This document shows, piece after piece, positions 12,341 through 30,325 of a stretch of 64,000 bases of DNA. The DNA is from Blastobasis lacticolella. Its lineage: Eukaryota; Arthropoda; Insecta; Lepidoptera; Blastobasidae. Under the pieces are notes generated by a model. It was given only the letters and a program-made list of their open reading frames with translations. It had not been told where the DNA came from and did not search any database. A program made the translations under genes and the position numbers. The DNA is taken from positions 17,521,001 through 17,585,000 of the forward strand of contig LR990054.1 of assembly GCA_905147135.1 (NCBI GenBank), given 5' to 3'. Each line of letters begins with the position of its first letter. Position 1 is the first letter of the stretch.

Positions 12341-12900
12341 TAACGTAAAGTATACTTTACAAAATCTGATGGCCAGAGAATTGAACAAACACATATTTCT
12401 AGATATTTAAAATCATTGATAATTGTTAATTATTATAATTTTTTATCCCCAGACGAAAAAGGAGGGTGTTATGTTATGAAGATTGACGTGTGTGTCAGAA
12501 CCTCCTTGGCCTTGTGTTTCTGTCTGTAACATCGTAGCTCCCAAACCGATGAACCGATTTGGATGCGGTATTTCCTATTTGAAAGCCACATTAATCGGGA
12601 TTGTTATAAGCTATGTTTCTTTAAAATAGGTTTAATGGTTTAGAAAATATTTAAATAAATGTGAAATTGGTCGGGGGTTACCCGACGTTTTCTATCAGTC
12701 AGGTTCTTCTTAGTATATTTCTATGTTTATTAGGTAAGTAAAAATAAAAGGATTTTACTTAATTTGCTGGTCAGTGCGAGACGAGGCAGCACCCTTACGA
12801 TGTCACGATCTGCGATGTCAAGAACTTGGAGGCTGCCGTGAATGTGGACGTCGACCATCGGATTTTGTAAAGTAGGTGCCTTTACGTATACTTTACGTTA
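12341..12900. mobile_element. TIR element of about 560 bp with TAACGTAAAGTATAC ends
   Basis: The left end TAACGTAAAGTATAC...TTTACAAAATC is mirrored at the right end, where the reverse complement reads TAACGTAAAGTATACG, followed after a short insertion by TTTACAAAATC. The interior (12,455-12,720) contains a segment, CCCAAACCGATGAACCGATT, of a kind common in insect transposon remnants. No coding capacity is visible. Confidence 0.7.
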
Positions 12901-13239
12901 GGTTTACTGTCTTCTTAGATCGATATCCCAAATAATGACATCAAATCGTTTATACATAATGTTTTAAACTATCGCGGTTATTATCACACATTTTAAAGCT
13001 ATGTTCCGGGTTTCCTCCCCGTCAACAAAGGTACGAGGTAGGAAACCCTTAAAAATGTGTCGTTTATACATGTTCGTAAATTAAAATTAAGTAATATGTA
13101 TTTGTTCCATTATTTCATAACTAACATAATGAAATTATAATTTAATCGTAGAAAACCGTCTCATGTCTTGTCAAATGTCAATTTCAATTTCTTTATGTCA
13201 AACACAGAGTTCAAAAGTCAAAACTAAAAATTTCTTAAT

Positions 13240-13745
13240 TAATTAGGACATAAAATGTCTCTTTCAATCGTCAAATGCCAGGCAATGCCGGACCGCGCTC
13301 GATATATTATATAGGTACCTATGTCTAGTATAATTAAGAAAAAACACCTAAAACTACAGCAAGAGTAAGCCAGGCCACCAAAGCAGCACTCGTTCACGAG
13401 TATAACGCGGGGTCCAGCCCTCGTCCAATTCAACCATATTTGAGGGAAAAGGCGACCCGGCCCCCACGCCATCGCCAAACAGACTTTTGAGTTTGCGTGC
13501 ACTACACATGCTGCATGTGATAGGTAGCCGCTCTCACCTTACTCTATCCTCTCCCTACCCCTACCTTACCCCTACCCTAGAATACCACTGCCTTAACCCT
13601 AGCCTACCACTATCTTACTCCTACCCTACCCTATCACTACCTTACCCCTACCCTACCACTATCTCACCCCTGCCCTACCCTACCCCTACTCTAACTACTA
13701 CCCTACCGCAGACAGAAGACACCATATGTGGAAAAGGAAGGAAAA
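13240..13745 (+). repeat. Repeat D, copy 1, with (CTACCC)-type microsatellite tail
   Basis: A block of about 280 bp is shared with 57,905-58,185. It includes TCACGAGTATAACGC and CAACCATATTTGAGGGAAAA. A degenerate CCCTACCCTACC array follows at about 13,540-13,710. The core also occurs in reverse at 57,565-57,760. No conserved protein frame was recognised. Confidence 0.75.
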
Positions 13746-14346
13746 TTTAACGTCGCTTTCAAGGTGGTTCTCCGTGGGGGTTAAGACAGCAAGAACACGC
13801 CACAGTTAATTCTTTTTCTTTTATTAAACATCTTGATAGTGGAACAAAATATTTTTTCCCCGACTAATAAATATTTGGAGCAGTGTTTTATAAAATAAAT
13901 ATGCTGCGATATAAAAATTAATTTCTAGATTTTTTATATTTAAATATACCTACTTAACAAAAACAAATAAAGGGTTATGTTATACGAAACACAACGAGCA
14001 AAAGAACGAAAAAGATGAGACTGCGAATTACCCGATAATAGCATTTACAATTATTTTATTGGAAGCACTTTTCTGCAATTTATTGTTTATTTTATACGTG
14101 TTGCGTATTACTACAGGTCGATAAAAACGCAGCTGTGTGGAAAAGACTCGAAACGTATTTCCCTACCTATCGCAAAACGCACGCGACATTTTTGCTGGTA
14201 GGGCGGAAATTAAATTAGTCATATGGCAACACAGTTTCAGCCTATAAAAAAATTGTGTTTGCGCGTGAGGTTTGTGCGCTTTTCTTTATTTCAAAAATAA
14301 AAATTGTGAATTACTGTTTAGTTTCATTTACACTAGGGAGAAAAGA

Positions 14347-20897
<6,551 letters not shown>

Positions 20898-21464
20898 TCA
20901 GTCCACGGCATTTAGATGTACAGCTAAGACACGCGATTGGGTTGCTTTTCCGTACAAGGTTGTAATCATTTGATGTTTCAATACGATGGTTTATATTACT
21001 GCTATAACTGCTTACCTAAATCATTTAATAGGCATTTATTTGTAACGGTACTAAATATTTGCCATAATATTTTTATTGGGCTTAAGGGATGGCAAACAAT
21101 GCTTCTAGGTTGGAAATTTCTAATGTTTACGCCTTGTATATTTATATTTTAACTGTTGTGAAGCAAAACAACTAAAAATACAGATTTTGTTTACTTATGT
21201 AGCCGACTGTACTAGTGAGACTTTTCATCGTTTAGGCCTAACTAAAGCAATTGAATAATTTGGTGATGTAGTACCTATTATATATAAACTTATATTTTTC
21301 TGAAATCACAATGTAAAATTGTTATTCAGTTGGCTGTACAAAATGTTTGCAAAATTTTATGTCAGTGATTATCCATGATATGATAGCAAGGCATTAAATC
21401 GAATTAAGAGATCTCTTTTTGTGTTAATTATCAGTTTGCTAACATATTATATAGTAAGTAAACA

Positions 21465-21470
21465 AATAAA
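21465..21470 (+). terminator. Candidate poly(A) signal of ZC4H2
   Basis: First AATAAA after the ZC4H2 stop, about 570 nt downstream. Another lies at 21,945. No transcript evidence is available. Confidence 0.35.
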
Positions 21471-21689
21471 ATAAGTATCGATTTTACTATATGTAATCGA
21501 TTTTAATTTCTGTGTTGCCAACTTTATAAATATACCAACCTTGCCAGTGTAAATTGTAATTTGGTATTTATCGATGCGACGAACAACATTATTTTTTAGA
21601 TTTAAATCTACTTGCTTACATTTTTGTATATGAATTATTTTTAGGTTGATGCCTCATCAGCGTAATTTATAAGTTGATACCGGTAGAAT

Positions 21690-21915
21690 TTCAGGCGCGT
21701 TTCGACAAATCATGGTCCGCCTGAATGGGGACCTACCACCGCCTAGTTCACTGGCTACCTTACCCTTCAAACCGGAACACAGCAATGCAAGCATTGTTAC
21801 TTGGCGGCAGAAATAGATAAGGCGGCGGTACTCACCCAGACGGACTCCTCAGGCTTGACAGAGTCCTACCTGATAAAACAGGTGGCCCTTAGGCTCAGCT
21901 CGTGTAGCTTCAACC
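21690..21915 (+). mobile_element. Repeat E, copy 1: retroelement-like fragment
   Basis: The segment TTCAAACCGGAACACAGCAA, then TTGGCGGCAGAAATAGATAA and CGGACTCCTCAGGCT, recurs at 38,655-38,815. It is an interspersed family of lepidopteran retroelement type; no intact frame remains. Confidence 0.55.
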
Positions 21916-22308
21916 TAAAAAGTTGCCAATGATTAAAATTATATAATAAAGGATTAGAATAGATTGCTCTTTGACTCTGTAAATAATTAATTTACTTCTA
22001 CAATTTCATACTTCGATAGGATACATGACAATTATAGTGTAGATTTTGTACATATTGTGTTTAGGTTAGATCTGATAATGTAAAGTTTATCACGATATAG
22101 ATTTAATATGTATCTAAGTAGTTTTAAAATGTATTTGTGTGAAGATTTCGCATGGCATTCACGTACTATCTTCGCTAAGAAATTGGATGCTGTAAAGCTC
22201 ATGCTATAAGTATCTAGTCATTGTTCTTAGTATCTTCACCCCATGCCTGGATGACTTGATCTACCATGGATTACATGTGGATATGTCGAAGCCGGATTGT
22301 TAAATTAG

Positions 22309-22633
22309 CCGGTTAATGAAACGGCTAGCTTTTTGAGCAATAATTTGATTGAAAATTTGCCAATTTCGTGAAATTTGAAAGTAATGTTGAAAGAACGATA
22401 TTGCCCCGAGTTTACAGAGCGCCTCCATGCATTGTTACAACGCTGACCTAACCACAAAAACCTCAACAATTCATTTTTGAGTTTTCATTTTGTTTAGGTT
22501 AGTGTTGTAACAACGTATGGAAAAGCTCCATAAACTCGTAGCAATATCATTCATTAGACGTTACAAAGTATATAAATTTGGCAAATTTTCAATTAAATTA
22601 TTGCTTAAAAAGCTAGCAGTTTAATTATCCGCC
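22309..22633. mobile_element. Large foldback element of about 325 bp
   Basis: The arms pair over about 50 bp (left GGCTAGCTTTTTGAGCAATA; right reverse complement GCTAGCTTTTTAAGCAATAA) and both continue into ATTGAAAATTTGCCAA. Inner parts also pair (ACGATATTGC...GTTTACAGAGC against GCTCCATAAACTCGTAGCAA). It is non-coding. Confidence 0.72.
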
Positions 22634-23450
22634 GACTTTACCATCCGTCTGCGGCAGATGCAATAGATTCAATAGTATATGGATATCTAATAGGTACAAA
22701 CTTGATAAAACTGAACTGTATCTATATCAGGTATTGTATTGTACTTTGTTGCAGAGGAAATACCGATAAATATCGTAATTGAATATGGGTACGCCCCCTC
22801 TCATGTTCGTTACAGTACGCGACAGATGCTGTACGTACGACCTACAAGCTATTATAACTTACATACGTTATTGCGTCATGTACCTATACTACAAATAAAA
22901 TAATGAAATAATTGTGAAACCAAAATTCGAATAGGAAGGTACATAATATTTTTAGGGTACCTATTACCAATAAATTTGGTAAAATTGTGCGGAAACTTCG
23001 GGGAAAATGGAAGTATTTTGTGGGATATTTGTATGAAATGAAGTCAAAGTAAGGACTGCAAGGAGTAGTAGATTCAGTCTAAAAGTGAAGCGACTTGGGA
23101 AATTATAAGTATGATCGAAGTGAACAAGTAAGCAAATATGATTGAATAATGAAGACGTCCGTCTATAATTCTGTTACAAGTTAAAGAAAAATTCGTCGAA
23201 ATCAGGTTGCTTACTTGTCGATTTCAATAATTCTTCTAATTTTCCAAGGCGCTTTACTTTTTGAAGTCTAATGAACAGCTAATGCTTTAAAATAAATAAA
23301 TAAATCCCATCTCCATGTCATAATGGTGGATCTAATAGTCATGATGATAGTCCTTTTGTTATTACTGTCGAAAATTAGGTTCTCTACCTATTTATATTTT
23401 CGGCGCGACTTCGTTCGCGTAGCGTCCTACCCCTACCCTACCTTACGCGC

Positions 23451-24011
23451 TTATTACACATACCTAAATTCAGAAGCAACTACAGTCTAAATTTAGAAGC
23501 TTCTGATTACACTGTTCTAAATTCAGTTACTAAATTCATTTACTGCTTGAAGCGTCACGAAGTCAGACGTGTTGTGTACGAAAATGGCTGCAGTTCTCTT
23601 GATTTAGATGTTTCGTTCGAAAACTACACTGCTTGACATTTATATGAAAACTAAACATGATTCTTGGCGTTAATGGCGCTCTCGAAAAATGTTAAGTCAT
23701 ATTTATTTTAAAAAGCAGTAGTATGATATTTATACTTAATTTCATTAATAAACATACAAAGTCGTGTGCCTAATGTTACAAGATTAAACTCACACAGTTA
23801 AATTACCAGGCAAAAATGAGTTTCTGAACGTCCATCTGAATTAAGTAAGTTAATACACACACCTTCCTAAATGCGTTTCTAATTAGGCTTCTAAATTAAG
23901 AAACCATACGTTCTTCTAAATTTAGCATCTTATCTTGCAAAATGCAATTACATTTGACTGAATTCAGTAACTGAATCATTTAATCTACTGAATTTAGGCG
24001 TGTGTAATAAC
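23451..24011. mobile_element. TIR element of about 560 bp with CTAAATTCAG subterminal repeats
   Basis: The left end TTATTACACATACCTAAATT is mirrored by a right end whose reverse complement is TTATTACACACGCCTAAATT. Variants of CTAAATTCAG recur several times inside both ends, as expected of transposase-binding subterminal repeats. A short CTACCCCTACCCTACC tract abuts it at the left. Confidence 0.68.
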
Positions 24012-24051
24012 ACAATTCATTCTATCATCGCACCGCTCGCCATCGACAGGG

Positions 24052-24334
24052 AGTTCATCCTCACACCTTAGAGCCAAATTGGTCGCGAACTGTGCGGTTC
24101 TAAAGGAACTTTCTCCCACGCACACTAAGGTTGTGGAATGAACTACCGGGAGAGGTTTTCCCTGGAGAGTACAACATGGAGTTCTTCAAGAAAGGGGTTA
24201 AAATGTTTTTACGGGGTCGGCAACGCGTGGGTGATACCCCTGGTATTGCAAACGTCCATAGGCTGCGGTGACTGCTTACCATCAGGCAGGCCGCAAGCTT
24301 GTTTGCCACCCTAGTGGTATAACAAAAAAAAACA
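24052..24334 (+). mobile_element. Repeat B, longest copy: non-LTR retrotransposon 3' end
   Basis: It reads FLPRTLRLWNELPG, then FFKKGVKMFLRGRQRVGD and a stop, which is a typical reverse transcriptase C-terminal tail. A 3' UTR follows, ending CACCCTAGTGGTATAACAAAAAAA. Other copies begin at different points but share this 3' end, which identifies 5'-truncated target-primed insertions. Confidence 0.8.
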
Positions 24335-24823
24335 ATGGATACATAGAGGCAGATGGCGGGAAACGACTTTGTTTTATAATATGTATAGAAGATATATTGT
24401 TTGTGATGTATAAATGATTGAAGCATATCTCTAGTTCATTAACTCTTAACGTTTAGATGAGCTATTGTAATTTATTAATTATTACATATAGGTTGTCTGT
24501 ACATAATATAATATAATAGACTGGGTAATAATGATTGTGAATATTTGTTTTTACAATATACAATGTCTCAATGTGAATACTCGTTTTATTTCGCTTTTCA
24601 TTGGAATACTTGATAAATAAGTAATTATATTTATTTTATTTCTTAACGAAAAACATATTTAACTGTTAATGTGCCTATTTAATGTGAATACAACGATCTA
24701 AAAAATTTAAATATCTGCTTTTTTATATATAACTATACAAACAAGCAGATATTTCATTTGTTGTGTCTATAAATGACATGAAATGTTTTGTCCAGAAAGT
24801 ATAGTTCGTTGTGTGTATCACAT

Positions 24824-25082
24824 CATCATCACAGCCCATAACAGTCCACTGCAGGACTTGGGGCCTTCCCCACGAAAGGGAAGGTTATTGCCATAATCGC
24901 CACACTTGGCAGGCGGGTTAAAGATCGCAGTGTTATAAATACAACAATCGAAAACGCTGCTGCCCATTTTCCAGTCCACGGAGACTCCAGATCTTTTGCC
25001 TCGAAAACATTAGTCTCCTTTTACGACACCCACAAATGTAAGGGGTTGGTGCTATTCTACTCTGCCGGACACCGCACGGCCT
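24824..25082 (-). repeat. Interspersed repeat A, copy 3 (reverse)
   Basis: Full copy in reverse, from CACAGCCCATAACAGTCCAC to CTCTGCCGGACACCGCACGG. The GAT-type tail shows as CATCATCATC at its left edge. Confidence 0.8.
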
Positions 25083-25381
25083 GCTAATATTTTTATAACA
25101 TCATAACTTGCCTTCATCGCCAACAGACAACAGCGGTCTTATCAGCATTTATTATAAGTTTCTAATCTCCCTTTAAGACTAAGACGTTGACCTGGGGCGA
25201 CTTCGTTTGTTTACTCCTACTTTGCCCCTATCTACCCTTTTTTGTTTATTTGTAAACCTCCCTTTTGAATCACTATTGTTGAAAACCGTATTGAAATCCG
25301 TTGCGTAGTCTAAAAGATCTAAGCGTGCATGGGGACAGCGGAAGCGACTTAGTTTTATACTATGTACAATATAAATAAAAT

Positions 25382-25690
25382 AATCATCTTGGCGTTAATG
25401 ACCCAGAATTTGGCAGATCAGGTTTTTATCGATCAATTACAGTGAAGCGACTGCCGTCTGACCTCCGTGACCTTGTTACCAGGGGAGCCTGACCAGATTG
25501 GATCATGGTTACACATTCAGTAGACTGAATATGAAAGATTCATCACGATTGTTTTCCCTCACCGTAACAGCATCGGTTAGCATTCAACTAACGTACGTAA
25601 CTCAGGAAAGAGTCATTGGTAGGAGTCTCGGGTACATGGCCGCAGTGGTATTCGAACCCGGTACCTCTCGCTTACGAATCGAATATATAT
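25382..25690 (-). mobile_element. tRNA-derived SINE C (reverse)
   Basis: In reverse it carries the B-box-like GGTTCGAATACC, a body with CTGAATGTGTAACCATGATC, and the tail ATTAACGCCAAGATGATTA. The A-box end is eroded. Confidence 0.7.
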
Positions 25691-26119
25691 GTACAATATA
25701 GATATCATAAAGGAAGATCAGAAACTTATAAGTAGGTAGGTACGTCACGAGTCCCATAAGTAGAGCTATTAAACCAGGCGTAGAGATTATGATAGGCAAA
25801 CTCCTCCACTGTGGTGGCAATTTCCACAAGTTCACTGTTTAATGCGATGTGAATCATTAGTTCATCGCAAAATTATTAATTATTTGAGGTATTACTAATC
25901 CATTTCCTGTAACGAACGAGATGTAAACACAACCTTTTCTATAACAATATGATTCATAGGTCAGCCTAAAAGAAGCCACACTTGTGTATCCATTCCATAA
26001 TGTTTAGGTAGCTAGTAGCTACATAAATACTGAGTCATCACATGTAACTAAAGCCTACGTAGTGACAATGCATCATCGCATTTTTTCACAAAGTAAGTGC
26101 GGTGGCGGTGATAATAATA

Positions 26120-27205
26120 TGGAGTCATGTGACTACATCCCGCGCAAATCTAGGCACATGCGCATTGACCCGTGCGTGACTACGCAGTCTGCGTATTCCC
26201 GATAACAATATAGGTACCTGTCGGGACTCCTTATCTGTGGTATCTGGGCGAACAAAGTGTATTAAGTCCATCGACTCGATGAGAAGAAGAAGATCAGTGA
26301 GAATGGGAATAGAAAATGAGTCAAATGATCGAGTTTATCGGTACTTGCTCATACGTTGGTTGTTAATCTCGTGTATACCTACCCTAAGTAGGACAATTCG
26401 AGGAGTATTTTAAAGAAGAATACGCTAGGCCTGGGCATTCTCCGGCAATCTTCGTCATATCTTGAGTCACATGATGAGCAGTGACCCGCGACTACGCAGT
26501 CTGCGCAGTTAAGTGTCCGCGATAACTATGTAGGTACCTGTCGGGATTCCTTATCAGTGGGATATGAATAGAAAATGAGTTAATTATCGCCCTATGTTTA
26601 TAGGTAGTGTTGATGCTTGTACGTTGGTTTTTAATGTAGTGTATTTAGAGGTTTTCCCTGGAGATTACAACATGGAGTTCTTCAAGAAAGGGGTTAAAGG
26701 GTTTTTACGGGGTCGGCAACGCGTGGGTGATGCCCCTGGTATTGCAAACGTCCATAGGCTGCGGTGACTGCTTACCATCAGGCAGGCCGCAAGCTTGTTA
26801 GGCACCTTAGTGGTATAAAAAAAAATTATGCCTACCCGAAGTAGGATCATTCGAGGAGACTATTAAAAAACAATACGCTTGGACTGGGCTTTCTCCGGGA
26901 AACTTCCTCATATCTTGAGTCACATGATGCGCAGTGACACGTGACTACGCAGTCTGCGCAGTTGAGTATTCTCGATAACTATGTAGGTTACTGTCGGGAT
27001 TCCTTATCAGTGGGATATGAATAGAAAATTAGTGAAATTATCGCCTTATGTTTATCGTTTTAAATACTTAATCAAACCTACGTTGGTTATTTGAGTCGTA
27101 TGTTTATATCTACCCTAAGTAGGATCCTTCGAGGAGGAGACTCTTATAAAAGAACACGCTTAGACTGGGCTTTCTCCGAGAAACTTCGACATATCTTGAG
27201 TCAAT
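26120..27205. repeat. Tandem array: three units of about 275-310 bp, with a repeat B insertion
   Basis: The marker GACTACGCAGTCTGCG occurs at about 26,183, 26,492 and 26,941. A second marker, AAGTAGGA followed by TTCGAGGAG, occurs at about 26,385, 26,838 and 27,117. Removing the repeat B copy restores spacings of about 275-309 bp. The units are diverged, so the array is old; it has only about three copies. Confidence 0.8.
26647..26823 (+). mobile_element. Repeat B copy inserted in the tandem array
   Basis: A 5'-truncated non-LTR tail from GGTTTTCCCTGGAGATTACA to TTAGTGGTATAAAAAAAAA. It interrupts the second unit of the tandem array and so post-dates the array. Confidence 0.8.
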
Positions 27206-27263
27206 GATCCCACAATCTTTTAAACCGTTATTCTACCAGTTGAACCAATTACGTGGCTGAATG

Positions 27264-27565
27264 AGCGTTGGTGGCCTATTGAATGGGGCACGGGTTCGAC
27301 TCGTGGTAGCAAGAGATACCGGATTCAATCTCCAGTGCCGCTCCGTTTTCGGATAGAACAGTTACAATGCTCTTACGGTGAGGGAAAATATCGTGCGGAA
27401 ACCTGCACAATATTCAGGTGCACGTGTACCTACCTAACCATGATCCAATGGTCAGGTTCCCCTGTTAACAGCGTCACAAAGGGTCTACTATAATTACCAA
27501 ATCCTGGATAATGGTCAAGGCGGACCCCGCACAACCGCGATATTGACGACAATTACGGGGCTACA
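27264..27565 (+). mobile_element. tRNA-derived SINE C copy
   Basis: The tRNA-like head GCGTTGGTGGCCTATTGAAT and B-box-like CGGGTTCGACTCG are followed by the C body (TGCTCTTACGGTGAGGGAAA, AACCATGATCC) and ATGGTCAAGGCGGACCCCG. Confidence 0.72.
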
Positions 27566-27657
27566 ACCCAGTCACTCGATATGGGAGTCCACAAATTCAT
27601 AGTCTTTCAGCGTGCAATGGGGCGGGATGCTGGGCGCTGGGTTCCTGACCGATGAGA

Positions 27658-27790
27658 TTATCGACCCGAGTGGTTCAGTTGGTTAACATGCCGGGCCTGC
27701 CAAATAGAGGTTCCGTGTTCGATTCCCAGCTGGGCAGAAATTGAAATGATGAATTTTAATTTCTGTTAGCTGCTGGGTGTTTTATGTATA
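27658..27790 (+). mobile_element. Second tRNA-derived SINE type
   Basis: The head CCGAGTGGTTCAGTTGGTTA (A box) and GGTTCCGTGTTCGATTCCC (B box) are followed by a body unrelated to SINE C. It does not fold as a complete tRNA and has no 3' acceptor arm, so it is not called a tRNA gene. Confidence 0.55.
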
Positions 27791-28187
27791 ATAAGTATGT
27801 ATTTAAAAATATATAAGTAGTTTCTCAATTTTCTGACACCCATGACACAAGATTTTTGCTTACTTTTAGGCTACATGACGCTGTGTGAATAGTCCGAGCA
27901 TATTCATTATTATCCGTCAGACAACTATAGTCACTCTGGTCTCCAGACGATGGATGGGACCTGTTGGATTCACTGGGCAGGGGTATTGTGGGACGCCCTG
28001 TGACGAAATTACCGAAGATCTTAGGAATGTGAAGTGGATGCGGACTGACCAGCACCGCTAGCACAAGCGCATGATAAGCAAGAATAGGTGCGACATCGAT
28101 ACTGCTATATTTTTCATCTTGGTATTGACAAATGCTATCTCGCGGCACGAGATATGTCGCGGGCACACTTGTGCTAGCCGTGCAGTA

Positions 28188-28434
28188 GCCGTATTCACAA
28201 TGGCTCGGAAATCTGAGTCGGATACGTAATCGACAAAGGACCCCTCAAAAGTTCTTAGGAAAATATGGTTTCAGTTAATTTTGATGAAATTTTAATATAT
28301 TATAGAGAGTAGAGTTTCCATGGAATCTATCGGGATTCTGAATAACAGTGTTCGAATCGTTCGACACGGATTCGCCGCTCACGAATTTCGTGTCGAATCG
28401 TTCGGAAACGGTTTCGAATCATTGTGAATACGGC
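28188..28434. mobile_element. MITE G, copy 2 (247 bp), TA target
   Basis: Inverted ends GCCGTATTCACAATGG and CATTGTGAATACGGC, flanked by TA at 28,186-28,187 and 28,435-28,436. Highly similar to copy 1 at 20,469. Confidence 0.88.
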
Positions 28435-29261
28435 TACAGGATCGGCATTGATGGCGCTCATTCCTTTTAATAATAATATGAACTGGCCCCGATTTTTATC
28501 ACCAATTAGCTCTCGATAAGTTATATTCTGGAGTTAAAATTTGTCATGACCCAAGTTGACCTATGTCGGCGTAGCACGCTTTCTTATCAAATTAGTTTTT
28601 TTACTGTAGCTACTGCTCCACATGTTATAATTAGCTACGCATCGAATATTAGGTTGTTAAACTGCTTGATAGCGCTATTACGAGTATAATTCATTTAATC
28701 GGCGGCAAGTGTAATTTACTCATGTGTACCTACCTATAATAAAGTAAATAGTATGCGTTGATAATGTTATTATACTTGTAAAGTATTGTACCTATGATCT
28801 GTATTTTCTGATTTGTCTTATTTGGTGAACAAACAATGCCCAACATCACGACTTGCCGTATCAATCACGCTACGTACTTATATTGATGTCTTGAATTATA
28901 CAAGAAATACATAGCATGTGAATTTCAACGAATACTGCTGCACATTATCCATTTAAATACATAATTTCCTTAACCAAATAGGACAAGTCAGTTTTGTCTG
29001 TAAATGATGTCTTCAGGAGCGTGTCTTTAGGTACTCAGCTGTTACCGCTTTCAGGGTGGGCTGTCTGCTCGTTTACCACTACCTAACACGAAGTATACGA
29101 AAGTCACATCTTTTTGCTTGTCTAAACTTACGTCGAGTCGCCGCTGGGCGCTGGCTCGACAGCAGAGAGTAGTAGTAGATGTAAAAAATTGGGAAGTGAG
29201 CGTTTAGGCTTTAACCTATCCTTTCTGAATGACTAGTTGGGCCGGGGCTGTTGTTATCCTA

Positions 29262-29553
29262 CCCTTACCCAGGTTGTTATCCTACCCGTACCCTACTCTA
29301 CCATGCCCTACCGTACTCCGACCCCTACCTATAATTTTATTCTTTATACAAACCTTGTCCTGACTTGTATAAACACAACACAAACTACCTGGAGCGGTTT
29401 TCCCTGGAGAGTACAACATGGAGTTCTTCAAGAAAGGGGTTAAAAGGTTTTTACGGGGTCGGCAACGCGTGGGTGATGCCCCTGGTATTGCAAACGTCCA
29501 TAGGCTGCATCAGGCAGGCCGTAAGCTTGTTTACCACCTTGGTGGTATAAAAA
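29262..29553 (+). mobile_element. CTACCC-type microsatellite followed by a repeat B copy
   Basis: A degenerate CCTACCCTA tract (29,262-29,330) is followed, after 60 bp, by a repeat B tail from GGTTTTCCCTGGAGAGTACA (29,396) to CTTGGTGGTATAAAAAAAAG (about 29,553). An internal deletion removed the CGGTGACTGCTTACC part. Confidence 0.72.
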
Positions 29554-29750
29554 AAAGAAAAGAAAGAATTGGTTAAAAAGATGAACCGTCCTGATATTTT
29601 ATGCACTAACATGTAACATTTTAATCTAGCAGCTGCTAGTGTATAATAAATAATAATAAAGCCAGCCAAGCCTTACTATAAGTATATCGCAGATAGTGTT
29701 CTAGAAAACCAAACGCATAATAGTAGTTTAAGCAACTGTCATATAAAAGG

Positions 29751-29832
29751 GGGTATTAAAACACGAGTGTCTGTTTATCATACGAGGCGTAGCCGAGTAT
29801 GATAATAGTTTGACACAAGTGTTCTAATACCT
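29751..29832. repeat. Hairpin of about 80 bp
   Basis: GTATTAAAACACGAGTGTC and GACACAAGTGTTCTAATAC are inverted around a second palindrome TATCATAC...GTATGATA. It is probably a small foldback element. Confidence 0.5.
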
Positions 29833-30325
29833 AATTATATGCAGTTACATCCACTAATTTATCTACACTCATATTTTTATGTTAAAATATCTTACCAATA
29901 ATTTTCTCAACTTTGCTGGAAGTAAGCTGCGTGTCAGTTCTGTTGTATCTACGCGTCGAGGACATTCACATAAAGCGGCGGTAAATTCACTTTACTACTT
30001 TCACATTTATCTATTTATTTGCTTCAAATAAAGAAAAACATTCACAAACACAAATTACAACTATTAGAAAAATATTCTGTTTAGCGGGAAAATAATTACA
30101 CAGAATATAAACAGGAAAATTTAAATTTTAAATTTGAATTTGTTAAAGACATCTAAGTATTCAGCCTACATTACGCCGTGACCCGACAAAAAATAAAAAA
30201 ATAAAAGTGTTGCATAATGATTAAAAAGTTATTTTACGATACAGCTGTAATGAAAATAGTATGGGAAATGCTGTACCGAAAAGTAATATTTTTTTAATTT
30301 TATAGTCTGGCGTGAAAAAAGTGTA

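Larger units (their letters stand above)
11390..14346. other. Divergent intergenic region between PHRF1 and ZC4H2
   Basis: About 3 kb separates the two start codons. It holds the presumed PHRF1 5' UTR exon and promoter (11,399-11,800), an hAT MITE, a TIR element containing older transposon sequence, a repeat D copy with CTACC-type microsatellite, and AT-rich sequence before ZC4H2. At 13,000-13,075 a block with ACTATCGCGGTTATTA recurs in reverse orientation at about 20,040-20,115. Confidence 0.7.

Noticed and set aside
13540..13710. Possible interstitial telomeric repeat
   Set aside because: The unit is CCCTACC-like and degenerate, not TTAGG/CCTAA, and it follows a mobile repeat core.
25498..25835. 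Overlapping frames on both strands at 25,498-25,835
   Set aside because: They are explained by SINE C sequence in reverse.
26120..27205. CRISPR-like spaced repeats
   Set aside because: Units are about 300 bp and diverged, and the genome is eukaryotic. No array of short identical repeats exists in the window.
27658..27730. Possible tRNA gene
   Set aside because: Only A- and B-box-like segments are present and no complete cloverleaf or acceptor stem pairs. It fits a SINE head.
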